64,000 bases of DNA from Gemmatimonadota bacterium (GCA_029863245.1 JAOTVV010000010.1:40407-104406), one strand, 5' to 3'; positions 36,037-44,955 are shown, numbered from the stretch's first letter. Numbers and translations: made by a program. The notes: a model not told the origin generated them from the letters alone.

Positions 36037-36720
36037 ATGACACGTTGGGGCATGGTGATCGATCTAGACCGGTGCACGGGCTGTGCGGCGTGCGAAGTGG
36101 CGTGCAAGAGCGAGAATAACATCGCCACGGTCCCCCCACACCAGGCCGAGATGGGTCGCGTCATGAGTTGGATGCGCGTCCTGGCGCACACGGTCGGGGA
36201 CTTCCCCGACACCCACCTCGAGTTCTATCCGCGACCCTGCATGCATTGCGACAACCCTCCCTGCATCAAAGTGTGTCCGGTGCGGGCGACGTACATCGAT
36301 CCCGAGGGCATCGTTGGACAGATCTACCCGCGGTGCATCGGCTGCAGGTACTGCGCCAACGCCTGTCCCTTCACCGTGAAGTACTTCAACTGGTACGGGC
36401 CGGAGTGGTCGGACTCGGAGCGTCAGCACCTGAACCCGGATGTCTCGCCTCGGACCAAAGGCGTCATTGAGAAGTGTTCGTTTTGCCACCACCGCCTGCA
36501 GCGTGCCCGGGAGCAGGCCCGGGCCGAAAACCGCGACGTGCGCGAGGAGGACTACCAGCCCGCGTGCGCCGAGATCTGTCCCACGAGGGCGATCGTGTTC
36601 GGCGACCTCGACAACCCGACGCACCACGTGGCCGAGCTCAAGGAGGATCCGCGGGCGATGCGCATCATGGAGGATCTCGGAACCCAGCCGAAGGTTTACT
36701 ACCTCAGGGCGAGGAGGTGA
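36037..36720 (+). CDS. four-cluster ferredoxin subunit (ActB2/DmsB/PhsB-like)
   Basis: A 227-residue protein with four cysteine groups typical of the electron-transfer subunit of complex iron-sulfur molybdoenzymes: CTGCAACEVAC, CMHCDNPPCIKVC, CIGCRYCANAC, and the split CSFC with CAEIC. These should hold four [4Fe-4S] clusters, with Cys present at all visible positions. There is no export signal, so it is carried out with the Tat partner. In alternative complex III this part is fused to the molybdopterin-like domain; here it is a separate gene. It starts 13 bases after the catalytic-type subunit stop. Confidence 0.92.
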   Translation: MTRWGMVIDLDRCTGCAACEVACKSENNIATVPPHQAEMGRVMSWMRVLAHTVGDFPDTHLEFYPRPCMHCDNPPCIKVCPVRATYIDPEGIVGQIYPRCIGCRYCANACPFTVKYFNWYGPEWSDSERQHLNPDVSPRTKGVIEKCSFCHHRLQRAREQARAENRDVREEDYQPACAEICPTRAIVFGDLDNPTHHVAELKEDPRAMRIMEDLGTQPKVYYLRARR

Positions 36721-36721
36721 G

Positions 36722-38065
36722 ATGCGCCGCGAGGTAGCGGAGAAACTGGCAAGCCTCCCCCCGGACGAGCGGGTGCTGCTCCGGCCGCTCGTCGACACGT
36801 CGCGGGGATTCTACGTCATGGCGGGCGTGTTTGGCGCCATCAGCCTCCTGGGCCTCGTCTCGTACATCCTGCAGGTGCGCTACGGACTGGGCCGCACTGG
36901 ACTGAACCGGCCCGGATACTGGGGCATCTACATCATCTGCTTCGTCTTCTTCATCGGGATCAGCCACGCGGGCACCCTGATCTCCGCGATTCTCCGCGTC
37001 AGCAAGGCCGAGTGGCGGCGCTCTATCACGCGCTCGGCGGAGTTGATCACGGTGCTGGTGATCGGGTTCGGTGCCATCCAGCCGGTCATCGACCTCGGCC
37101 GCCCCGATCGCGTGCTCAACGTGCTCCTGCACGCGCAGTGGCGGTCACCGCTCCTGTGGGACGTAATCAGCATCGGGCTCTATTTCATGTCCTGCACGAT
37201 CTACCTCTACCTCCCGCTGCTACCGGATCTGGCGATCATTCGCGACTCCGGCATCAAGGCGCCGCGCTTCTATCGTTTCCTGGCGGCCGGCTACACCGAT
37301 ACGCCGGTGCAGCGTCATCGCCTGGAGCGCGCCATTGGCGTCCTTTCCATCGTCGTGATCCCGATCGCCGTCTCGGTACACACGGTGATCGGGTGGATCT
37401 TCGCGATGACACTGCGGCCGATGTGGCACAGCACCATCTTCGGGCCGTACTTCGTGATGGGGGCCATCTATTCCGGCATCGCCGCCATCCTCGTGGCCAT
37501 GGCGGTGCTGCGCCGCGTGTATCATCTGGAGAACTACTTCAAGGTCGTGCACTTCGACTATCTGGGCCGTCTGCTGCTCATCCTCAGCCTACTGTGGTTC
37601 TACTTCACGTTTGCCGAGTACCTCACCGCATTCTACGGTGGTGAGCCTGGCGAGATGCGCACGTTTTGGGCGAAGCTGACCGGCACATTTGCGATTCCCT
37701 TCTGGGCGATGGTGCTCGGGTGTTTCGTCATTCCCCTCGCCCTGATGTCGCGGCAGGCCACGCGGACCCCGGTCGGCACCACGATCGCTGGCATCGCCGT
37801 GGTCATCGGGATGTGGCTCGAACGGTACAACATCGTGGTCCCGACGTCCGTGAATCCCCGCTGGGAAGTCGAGAGCATCGGACACTACCTGCCGTCGTGG
37901 ATCGAGCTGTCGATCATGGCCGGCACCTTCTCGGGCTTCATTCTCTTGTACATGATCGCCACCAAGATCGTGCCGATCGTCTCGATCTGGGAGATCAAGG
38001 AAGGTCGCGCAGTGGTACAGGAGGTCGCTGACCGGGTGGCCAAGTACTCCGAGAGCTACGCATGA
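36722..38065 (+). CDS. ActC/NrfD-like quinol-site membrane subunit
   Basis: A 447-residue polytopic protein starting at ATG 36722 behind GAGGAGG. It has about ten hydrophobic helices. The segments GISHAGTLISAILRV, RRSITRSAEL, PVIDLGRPDR and WRSPLLWD closely follow the ActC pattern of alternative complex III, more so than the short eight-helix NrfD. It should bind menaquinol at the periplasmic side and pass electrons to the iron-sulfur subunits. It has no heme ligands of its own. The stop overlaps the start of the next gene by ATGA. Confidence 0.9.
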   Translation: MRREVAEKLASLPPDERVLLRPLVDTSRGFYVMAGVFGAISLLGLVSYILQVRYGLGRTGLNRPGYWGIYIICFVFFIGISHAGTLISAILRVSKAEWRRSITRSAELITVLVIGFGAIQPVIDLGRPDRVLNVLLHAQWRSPLLWDVISIGLYFMSCTIYLYLPLLPDLAIIRDSGIKAPRFYRFLAAGYTDTPVQRHRLERAIGVLSIVVIPIAVSVHTVIGWIFAMTLRPMWHSTIFGPYFVMGAIYSGIAAILVAMAVLRRVYHLENYFKVVHFDYLGRLLLILSLLWFYFTFAEYLTAFYGGEPGEMRTFWAKLTGTFAIPFWAMVLGCFVIPLALMSRQATRTPVGTTIAGIAVVIGMWLERYNIVVPTSVNPRWEVESIGHYLPSWIELSIMAGTFSGFILLYMIATKIVPIVSIWEIKEGRAVVQEVADRVAKYSESYA

Positions 38066-39294
38066 TGCCGCCCGAACGGATCCTACCGGTCCTCCGCGTC
38101 GGGGCTGCCGCCGTGTTTGCGGTGCTGTGCCTCATGGCGGTACCGTCCCTCGAGGCCCAGTCCGAGCAAATCTATCCGGGCGATCCCGTGGCCGGCCGGC
38201 GGCTCTTCGTCGAGCGGCGGTGTGTTCGCTGCCATGCCATCTGGGGCAATGGCGGTACGCTGGGGCCCGATTTCGCGATGGTCGGGGCCGGCCGTAGTCT
38301 CCCGCAACTCGCCGGCATGTTCTGGAACCACACGCCGCAGATGATCGAGACCGTCCGTGACCGCGGCTTCGAATGGCCGAGGTTCACCGAGACAGAGCTC
38401 GCGGACCTGATCAGCTACATCTACTATGTGAAGCTGTTCGACGAGCCCGGCGACCCCACGCTGGGAGAGCGGTCCTTTCGCGACAAGCGCTGCGTGGACT
38501 GTCACGCCGTCGGCGGATCCGGCGGGACGTCCGGTCCGGCCCTCGACGGGTACGCCAGGTTCGTCGCGCCGATCGCGCTCGCCCAGGGCATGTGGAACGC
38601 CGGCCCCAACATGCAGGCCTTGCAGAGGGCACGGGGATTCGGCCAGTTGGACTTCATGGGTCGCGAGATCGCGGACATCCAGGCCTACATACGCTCGGCG
38701 TCGCGCATCGGCGATCGCGAGATCGTATTCCTGCAGCCCCCCGATCCCGACAACGGGCGGCGGCTGTTCGTCCAAAGACAGTGCGCGCGGTGTCATGGAC
38801 CTCAGGGCCGCGGGACGTCTGCCGGCCCGAATCTCCGGGCGGCGACGGAACGCCTGCGGGTGGCGCAGATCGCCGGCCAGCTGTGGAACCATTCGTCCCA
38901 GATGGCGTCGGCAATGCAGGCCGGCGGCATGAACTTCCCGCGGTTTCGCGGCACCGAACTGGCCGATCTGATCGCCTTCCTCTATTATCTGCGATTCTAT
39001 GAAACCGCGGGCGACCTGAAGGTCGGCGAGCAGCTGTTTCTGACGAAGGGCTGCGCCGCGTGTCACCCGACTGGAGCAGAGTCCGCGTCGGGCCCCGATC
39101 TGTCGCAATCGGAGGTGCTGCGCACTCCCCTCGGACTCGCAACGGCCATGTGGGACCATGCCCCCGCGATGTATGCCCAGATCCGGTCAGCGGACGTGGA
39201 ATGGCCTCGCTTCGAGGGCGACGAGATGCGGGACCTGTCAGTCTATTTGCGAACCCTGGCCTCGAGAGGGCGGGAAGGGACGACGGGACGCTAA
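38062..39294 (+). CDS. tetraheme cytochrome c of four tandem monoheme domains
   Basis: A 410-residue exported protein with a signal peptide ending near LEAQS. Four CXXCH sites begin at residues 54 (CVRCH), 144 (CVDCH), 241 (CARCH) and 331 (CAACH). Each domain repeats the same order: GRRLF-type start, CXXCH, a G-rich GP(D/N/A)L stretch, then MWN/FWNHxPxM or LWNHSSQM, then a PRF/LDF and ADLIxFxYYL-type helix. The conserved Met after WNH is the likely axial ligand. It overlaps the ActC-like gene. It is a paralogue of the next gene with identical heme spacing. Confidence 0.9.
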   Translation: MMPPERILPVLRVGAAAVFAVLCLMAVPSLEAQSEQIYPGDPVAGRRLFVERRCVRCHAIWGNGGTLGPDFAMVGAGRSLPQLAGMFWNHTPQMIETVRDRGFEWPRFTETELADLISYIYYVKLFDEPGDPTLGERSFRDKRCVDCHAVGGSGGTSGPALDGYARFVAPIALAQGMWNAGPNMQALQRARGFGQLDFMGREIADIQAYIRSASRIGDREIVFLQPPDPDNGRRLFVQRQCARCHGPQGRGTSAGPNLRAATERLRVAQIAGQLWNHSSQMASAMQAGGMNFPRFRGTELADLIAFLYYLRFYETAGDLKVGEQLFLTKGCAACHPTGAESASGPDLSQSEVLRTPLGLATAMWDHAPAMYAQIRSADVEWPRFEGDEMRDLSVYLRTLASRGREGTTGR

Positions 39295-39354
39295 GGGCAG
39301 GAGTCGCTTGCAGCGCGAGAACCCAACGTTCTGCGCGCAACGGAGGGCTCAACC

Positions 39355-40572
39355 ATGCGATCGCGCCTGTTGGACCGACGCCGTTTGGCACAGTGGTACC
39401 TCATCGGCGCCGCATGCCTCGTCCCAGTGCTCGCGTGCCCCGCGACGACGCTGGCGGCACAAGAACGTCCGCTCCCCACGCAGAACGCGATGGCGGGGGC
39501 TCGCGTATTCGGCAGCGAAGGATGCGTCAAGTGTCACGCCATCGACGGACTCGGCGGCACCGAGGGACCTGATCTGGCGAGCTTTCCAACGTCGCGCACC
39601 TTTTACGACCTGGCCGCGGCGATGTGGAATCACCTTCCCGCGATGGTCACACGGATGCGGGAACTCGGCATCAGCAAGCCCCACCTCTCGGAACGTGAGA
39701 CCGGCGACCTCATCGCCTTTCTCTTCTCACTGAACTACTTCGATACCGCGGGCGACACGGCCAGCGGCCGTGCCCTGTTCGACGAGAATCGCTGCATTCT
39801 GTGTCACCAAGTTGGAGGGGTCGGCGGCGTGGTGGGCCCGAACCTCAGCATCTCCGGTACGATTCAGGCGCCGATCGAATTCGCAACCGCGATGTGGAAT
39901 CACGGTCCCGCAATGAGCGAGGCCATGCAGGCCCGTGGAGTCGCCCGACCGCGGTTCACCGGCTCCCAGTTGCGAGATCTGATCGCCTATATCAAGACGG
40001 ACAAGGAGGGGTTGCCCTCCGGGCCCCTGTACGTGCTCCCGGGGCTGGCCGGAGAAGGCCGACAGGTGTTCGTCGAGAAGACGTGCAACAACTGCCACGA
40101 CGTCGAGGGACTCGGGGCTCATGCGGCACCCGATCTGGCAGATCGGGGGGTCAGCGGCAGTCTCCTCACGTTTGCCGCGGCCATGTGGAACAAGGCACCC
40201 GCCATGACGGCGTCCATGCGAGCCAAAGGGCTCTCGGTCCCCAGCCTCACGCCAACGGAGATGGCCGACCTCGTCGGATATCTCTACTCCGTGAAGTACT
40301 TCACGCAGTCGGGTGACGCACGACGGGGACGGCAGCGGGTCCGCACTCGTGGGTGCCTCGCGTGTCACACCCTGGACGGCCGCGGCACCGGCGGGGCTGG
40401 TGAGTTCCGGGACATGCCGAGGTTTACCACACCGGCCGCGATCACCGCCGCCCTGTGGAACCACGTGCTCCTGGGCGAACAGGGCGGCACGGCTGTCGAC
40501 TGGCCGGTCCTCAAGGCCGGCGAGATCGCCGACCTGGCCGCCTTCCTGATGTCCCTGTCAGCGGGGCGGTAA
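39355..40572 (+). CDS. second tetraheme cytochrome c, paralogue of the 38062 gene
   Basis: A 405-residue exported protein (signal ending near TTLAAQ). CXXCH sites begin at residues 57 (CVKCH), 147 (CILCH), 244 (CNNCH) and 334 (CLACH). The spacing 90/97/90 is exactly that of the preceding protein. Domains 1-3 keep the MWNHLPAM, MWNHGPAM and MWNKAPAM motif. Domain 4 reads LWNHVLLGEQ and has lost the Met two positions after the usual Pro, so its heme may be ligated differently. This is the last gene of the operon, 60 bases after its paralogue. Confidence 0.9.
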   Translation: MRSRLLDRRRLAQWYLIGAACLVPVLACPATTLAAQERPLPTQNAMAGARVFGSEGCVKCHAIDGLGGTEGPDLASFPTSRTFYDLAAAMWNHLPAMVTRMRELGISKPHLSERETGDLIAFLFSLNYFDTAGDTASGRALFDENRCILCHQVGGVGGVVGPNLSISGTIQAPIEFATAMWNHGPAMSEAMQARGVARPRFTGSQLRDLIAYIKTDKEGLPSGPLYVLPGLAGEGRQVFVEKTCNNCHDVEGLGAHAAPDLADRGVSGSLLTFAAAMWNKAPAMTASMRAKGLSVPSLTPTEMADLVGYLYSVKYFTQSGDARRGRQRVRTRGCLACHTLDGRGTGGAGEFRDMPRFTTPAAITAALWNHVLLGEQGGTAVDWPVLKAGEIADLAAFLMSLSAGR

Positions 40573-40651
40573 GCCAACCTTGTCATGCCGCGTCGCCCGG
40601 TTGAGGCACCGGAAGACGCATCGGGTTCGGTGACCACCACAACTGACCTAA

Positions 40652-40679
40652 CGCCCGGCTACCACGCGGTGGCCGGGCG
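40652..40679 (+). terminator. hairpin after the cytochrome operon
   Basis: The arms CGCCCGGC (40652-40659) and GCCGGGCG (40672-40679) form an 8-bp stem, with a further ACC/GGT pairing inside an otherwise short loop. The T-run beyond is only two bases (TTCGG), so strength is uncertain. Confidence 0.5.
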
Positions 40680-40805
40680 GTTCGGATGCCCTGCACGCCC
40701 GTCATGACCCCCGCCCGACGATCACACTGTCGACTTGCGCCCGCCGCGCCCCCGTGGGAGACTTCCGCTGTTCTCCCCAAACATGCAAATGCAGGAGCGT
40801 GGCCC

Positions 40806-42899
40806 ATGAAGCTCTCGATGCTATGGACATCGGCTGTCGCCGTCCTGGTCGCGACACCGCTCGCAGCCCAGCAGCAGGACGATCCCTATCTCTGGTTGGA
40901 GGAGGTCGAGGCTCCGCAGGCCCTCGAGTGGGTCACGGAGCGGAGCGCGGAGACCGCGGCAAAACTGGAAGCGCATCCCGCGTTCCAAGACATCTACGAG
41001 CGGAACCTCGCAATTCTCAACTCCACCGACCGGATCCCCTACGTGTCGATCATGGGGAGTTACGTCTACAACTTCTGGCAGGACGCCGACCACGAGAAGG
41101 GCATCTGGCGCCGCACGTCGCTCGCCGACTACGTGTCGCCATCTCCTACCTGGGAGGTGGTCCTGGACCTCGACGCTCTCTCGGCCGCCGAGGGTGAGAA
41201 CTGGGTCTGGAAGGGTGCCAATTGCCTCTACCCGGTCTACACCACGTGCGTCGTCGACCTTTCCCGGGGCGGCGGGGACGCCACCGTGGTGCGCGAGTTC
41301 GATGCGGCAACGCGGCAATTCGTGGAGGGGGGCTTCTACCTGCCCGAGGCCAAGGGCGGTGTGTCGTGGCTCGACGACAACACGCTCTACGTCGGCACCG
41401 ACTTCGGCGAGGGATCGCTGACCACATCGGGATACCCGCGCATCGCCAAGCGCTGGCGCCGCGGCACGCAACTCGGCGAGGCAGAGACCGTGTTCCAGGG
41501 CGCTGTGACCGACGTGGGGATCTGGGGCGGCGTCCAGCACACTCCCGAAGGCCGCTACGAGATCGTCACGCGGGCCGTGACGTTCTACACCAGCGAGACG
41601 CACCTCCGGCGGGGGAACGAAATGGTGAAGCTCGACCTCCCGGCCGACGCCACGCCGGTCGGCGTGTTCAAGAAGCAGCTCCTGGTGCAGCTCAAGTCCG
41701 ATTGGATCGTGGGCGGGAATACGTATCCTCAGGGGGCGCTGCTCAGCATCGGTGTCGATCGGTTCCTTGCCGGATCGAAGGACTTCACGGTGATCGTGGC
41801 GCCGGACGAGCGCTCGTCCATCTCGGGCGTCAGGACTACCAAGAACCTGCTGCTCGTCACGATGCTCGAGAACGTCCGGAGCTCGCTGCACGAATACCGG
41901 CTTCAGGATGGTGTGTGGACGCGGACGCCGGTCGACATGCCGGCGTTCGGAACGATCCGGCTCGGCGGCGCCGATGAGAACTCCGATACGTACTTCATCA
42001 ACTTCGAGAGCTTCCTGATCCCGAGCTCGCTCTACGTGGCCACCAACACCGGGGGACCAACGATGGTCAAGCAGGTGAAGAGCCTGCCGGCCTTCTTCGA
42101 CGCCGATCCATTCACGGCGCAGCAGTTCGAGGCCACCTCGAAGGACGGCACGCAGATCCCGTACTTCGTGGTGCACCGGAGGGACCTGAAGCTCGACGGC
42201 ACCAACCCCACCCTGCTCTACGGCTACGGCGGCTTCGAGATCTCCATGGAGCCCTCATACTCGGCGACCATTGGGTCGGCATGGCTGTCGCGGGGCGGCG
42301 TGTACGTTCTGGCGAATCTTCGGGGCGGCGGGGAGTTCGGGCCGAGATGGCATCAATCGGCGCTCAAGGAGAACCGGCAGCGCGCCTACGACGACTTCAT
42401 CGCGGTGGCCCAGGATCTCATCGCCCGGCAGATCACGTCGCCGGCTCGGCTCGGTATCCGAGGCGGGAGCAACGGCGGGCTGCTGGTGGGCGCGGCCTTC
42501 ACCCAGCGACCGGACTTGTTTGGCGCGGTGGTGTGCCGAGTGCCGCTGCTGGATATGAAGCGCTACAACAAGTTGCTCGCCGGTGCTTCGTGGATGGCGG
42601 AATACGGCAATCCGGACGTACCGGAAGAATGGGAGTACATCCGGCGCTACTCGCCGTACCACAACGTGCATGCCGACCGCGCGTATCCGCAGGTGCTGTT
42701 CATCACCTCGACGCGGGACGACCGAGTACACCCAGGCCACGCGCGCAAGATGGTCGCGAAGATGACCGACCAGGGACACGACGTGTTCTACTACGAGAAC
42801 ACCGAAGGCGGGCACGCAGCGGCGACCACCAACCGGCAGCGGGCCTACATGAGCGCGCTCGAGTTCGCATACCTGTGGCAGCAGGTGGGCGGGAACTAG
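40806..42899 (+). CDS. S9A prolyl oligopeptidase, exported
   Basis: A 697-residue enzyme starting at ATG 40806 behind AGGAG, with a signal peptide ending near PLAAQ. It opens with DDPYLWLEEVEAPQ, the family start. A seven-bladed propeller (about 80-420) is followed by the hydrolase domain. The nucleophile is S555 in RGGSNGGLLVG, the Asp is in STRDDRVHPG, and the His at about 670 in TEGGHAA. It cleaves after Pro in short peptides. Export to the periplasm is consistent with the other peptidases of this window. It is apparently monocistronic. Confidence 0.92.
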   Translation: MKLSMLWTSAVAVLVATPLAAQQQDDPYLWLEEVEAPQALEWVTERSAETAAKLEAHPAFQDIYERNLAILNSTDRIPYVSIMGSYVYNFWQDADHEKGIWRRTSLADYVSPSPTWEVVLDLDALSAAEGENWVWKGANCLYPVYTTCVVDLSRGGGDATVVREFDAATRQFVEGGFYLPEAKGGVSWLDDNTLYVGTDFGEGSLTTSGYPRIAKRWRRGTQLGEAETVFQGAVTDVGIWGGVQHTPEGRYEIVTRAVTFYTSETHLRRGNEMVKLDLPADATPVGVFKKQLLVQLKSDWIVGGNTYPQGALLSIGVDRFLAGSKDFTVIVAPDERSSISGVRTTKNLLLVTMLENVRSSLHEYRLQDGVWTRTPVDMPAFGTIRLGGADENSDTYFINFESFLIPSSLYVATNTGGPTMVKQVKSLPAFFDADPFTAQQFEATSKDGTQIPYFVVHRRDLKLDGTNPTLLYGYGGFEISMEPSYSATIGSAWLSRGGVYVLANLRGGGEFGPRWHQSALKENRQRAYDDFIAVAQDLIARQITSPARLGIRGGSNGGLLVGAAFTQRPDLFGAVVCRVPLLDMKRYNKLLAGASWMAEYGNPDVPEEWEYIRRYSPYHNVHADRAYPQVLFITSTRDDRVHPGHARKMVAKMTDQGHDVFYYENTEGGHAAATTNRQRAYMSALEFAYLWQQVGGN

Positions 42900-43035
42900 C
42901 GCGGCCCAGAGATTCAACGACGACCGAGGGGGGCCGGGTCTAGCACCTGGCGCCCCTCGCGTATCCAGACCTCGCAACCGCGGGACCGACGAACACCACC
43001 CCCGGCCGGCACCACCGACGTCGGGCTCGAACCCC

Positions 43036-43073
43036 GTGACAAAGTCACCGTTGCACGAGCGTGACCAAGTCAC
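43036..43073 (+). promoter_or_regulatory. two tandem perfect palindromes (operators)
   Basis: GTGAC-AAA-GTCAC at 43036-43048 and GTGAC-CAA-GTCAC at 43061-43073 are perfect 5-base dyads with three-base spacers, their centres 25 bases apart. They lie upstream of the -10 at 43096 so that the centres are about -41 and -66 from the predicted start point, classic Crp/Fnr activator positions. A Crp/Fnr-type regulator is encoded at 43833. Confidence 0.6.
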
Positions 43074-43095
43074 GGAACGGCACACCCTTCCCTGC

Positions 43096-43101
43096 TAGAC
43101 T
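43096..43101 (+). promoter_or_regulatory. -10 element of the CHRD gene
   Basis: TAGACT at 43096-43101 has no recognisable -35 at 17 bases upstream (CGGAAC), which fits an activator-dependent promoter using the palindromes upstream. Confidence 0.45.
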
Positions 43102-43142
43102 TTGGCAGATCCCCAACGCGTTCCCCTCCCAAGGAGGTCACC

Positions 43143-43715
43143 ATGAGGACCAGTTGCAGAGTCGCCCTCGGCGCATTCGCCTCGGCGCTGCTGATCGGTT
43201 GCGCGGAGCACGACACTGCCGCACCGGCACTGGACACCGAGGCGGTGTTCGCACACCGCGCCGATCCGGCCGCAGCCATGGGTGAGCCAGCCGCCCAGCG
43301 CAACTTCGTCGCCGTCCTCTCGAGCGCCGACGCCGGCACCGACAGCAAGGGGCGGGGCGTCGCGATGTTCCAGCTCTCCCATGACGGCACGATGCTGCGC
43401 TACCGGCTCAACGTCGCCAACATCGAGAACGTGCTCATGGCGCACATCCATATCGCGCCGGCGGGCGCTAACGGCCCCGTAGCGGTCTGGCTCTATCCCT
43501 CAGGACCCCCGCCACAGCTCCTCCCGGGCCGGTTCCAAGGCGTGTTGGCAACCGGCACCATCACCGACGCCAACCTGGTGGGCCCGTTGGCGGGCATGAC
43601 CCTGGCCGATCTGGTGACTATGCTCGATGGAAACATGGCATACGTGAACGTGCACACCCACCAGCACCCCGGAGGTGAAATCCGCGGGCAGATTTCCGTT
43701 CCGCACGGCCGCTGA
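43143..43715 (+). CDS. CHRD-domain lipoprotein
   Basis: A 190-residue protein starting at ATG 43143 behind AAGGAGG. The signal peptide has a lipobox LLIGCA. The mature part is a CHRD domain (about 50-185), as seen from AVLSSADAGTDSKGRGVAMFQLS, LNVANIENVLMAHIHIAPAG and the closing NVHTHQHPGGEIRGQI. Bacterial CHRD proteins are surface-exposed with unknown function; the His-rich GEIRGQI end is diagnostic. A strong terminator follows. It may be controlled by the Crp/Fnr-type protein encoded just downstream. Confidence 0.88.
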   Translation: MRTSCRVALGAFASALLIGCAEHDTAAPALDTEAVFAHRADPAAAMGEPAAQRNFVAVLSSADAGTDSKGRGVAMFQLSHDGTMLRYRLNVANIENVLMAHIHIAPAGANGPVAVWLYPSGPPPQLLPGRFQGVLATGTITDANLVGPLAGMTLADLVTMLDGNMAYVNVHTHQHPGGEIRGQISVPHGR

Positions 43716-43741
43716 GTCTGCGGCGATTGCTCGTCCCCTCC

Positions 43742-43772
43742 ACGGGGCCTCCTTCGGAGGCCCCGTTTGTTT
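43742..43772 (+). terminator. intrinsic terminator after the CHRD gene
   Basis: ACGGGGCCTCC and GGAGGCCCCGT form an 11-bp perfect stem with a 3-base TTC loop, followed by TTGTTT. It separates the CHRD gene from the Crp/Fnr gene. Confidence 0.88.
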
Positions 43773-43832
43773 GACGCGCCCGTCGCAGAGCGGCATGTTT
43801 TCCGCGGACACTGATATCGGAGGTGCCGCCGA

Positions 43833-44495
43833 ATGCAGAAGGAAGAAGTCCTGGAGCAGTTCCGGGCGTTCCACCGCGCGGCAGGTCCGATTCGCCAGGA
43901 GATGGTGCGGGCCGGAGTGCGGCAGCGATTCCCGGCGGGAGCCACCCTGTTCCACGGTGGCGAGGTCGTAGAGCAGTTCGCACTCGTCGGCGCCGGACGG
44001 ATCCGCGTGTACAAGGCCGGCGGGACAGGGCGGGAGATCACACTCTACCACGTCGCGCCGGGTGAAGTGTGTCTCCTCACGGTCGCGAGCATCCTGGGGC
44101 GGCGGAGCTATCCGGCAACGGCGGTGGTCGAGGAGGCGGTCGAAGCGGTCGTGTTTCCGGGCGATTTACTGCACCACTGGGTCGCTGTGAGCCCTGCCAT
44201 CCGGGAGTTCGTATTTGGGCTCTTCACATCGCGGCTTGCCCACGTCATGGCCCTTCTCGAAGAGATCGTGTTCCGGCGCGTCGATGAGCGGCTGGCCGAG
44301 TTCCTCGTGACGCGGTTCCGTGAGCGCGGCGGATCGCCGCCCATGCTCCGAATCACTCACGAGGAGATCGCCGCGGAGCTGGGGACGGCGCGGGAAGTGG
44401 TGAGCCGCTTGCTCAAGGAGCTGGAGCGTCGTGGTGCGGTGCGGCTGAGCCGCGGCCGAATCGCCCTCGGCGATCCCGCCACATTGAACGAGTAG
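43833..44495 (+). CDS. Crp/Fnr-family transcription regulator
   Basis: A 220-residue protein. The cyclic-nucleotide-type sensor domain is about 25-115, with GATLFHGGEVVEQFALVGAG and a roll RSYPATAVVEEAVEAVVFPG. A long dimer helix (about 120-150) follows. The winged HTH is HEEIAAELGTAREVVSRLL (about 170-190). The typical N-terminal iron-sulfur cysteines of Fnr are absent; one Cys lies at EVCLLT. The cAMP pocket PRSE motif is also not obvious (GEVCLLTVAS), so the ligand is unknown. It lies downstream of the palindromes at 43036, a plausible target. Confidence 0.9.
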   Translation: MQKEEVLEQFRAFHRAAGPIRQEMVRAGVRQRFPAGATLFHGGEVVEQFALVGAGRIRVYKAGGTGREITLYHVAPGEVCLLTVASILGRRSYPATAVVEEAVEAVVFPGDLLHHWVAVSPAIREFVFGLFTSRLAHVMALLEEIVFRRVDERLAEFLVTRFRERGGSPPMLRITHEEIAAELGTAREVVSRLLKELERRGAVRLSRGRIALGDPATLNE

Positions 44496-44539
44496 ACAGG
44501 CGGGTCCGGCCAACGGGCACTTCCTCCTGCGCGCCTCCC

Positions 44540-44940
44540 ATGGCACATTACGCGCCCATGCCCGACGTCCTGACTGGTCTCGAGGAAGGTCTCCGCAGCC
44601 GCTATGCGATCGAGCGCCAGCTCGGCGAAGGCGGCATGGCGGTCGTGTACCTCGCCAAAGACGAGCGGCACGACCGGCACGTGGCATTGAAGGTGCTACA
44701 AGCCGCAGCTCTCCCACGAGATCGGCGCCGAGCGGTTCCTGCGCGAGATCAAAATCGCTGCGGGCTTGACCCACCCCCACATCCTGCCGCTCTACGACTC
44801 GGGTGAGGCCGCGGGCCTCCTGTTTTACGTGATGCCGAATATGGAGGGCCAGTCACTCCGCGAGCGGCTGGATCAGGAACGCCAGCTCTCGCTGGACGAG
44901 GCCCTCCGCATCACCCAGGAGGTTGCGTCGGCGCTCGAGA
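44540..44940 (+). pseudogene. Ser/Thr protein kinase remnant (frameshifted, truncated)
   Basis: The first part encodes a kinase N-lobe: YAIERQLGEGGMAVVYLAKDE and the Lys region HVALKVLQ. Near 44700 the frame breaks. Continuation as a kinase (KPQLSHEIGAERFLREIKI, GLTHPHILPLYDSGEAAG, PNMEGQSLRERLDQERQLS) is found in the +1-shifted frame and ends after ASALE at about 44940. The expected HRDxKPxN loop, DFG and the rest of the C-lobe are missing. The sequence after 44940 is unrelated to kinases. A single base gain explains the frame break. A complete kinase of the same type lies at 48643. It is most likely a decayed gene. Confidence 0.75.
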
Positions 44941-44955
44941 GTGAAGTAGCACCAA

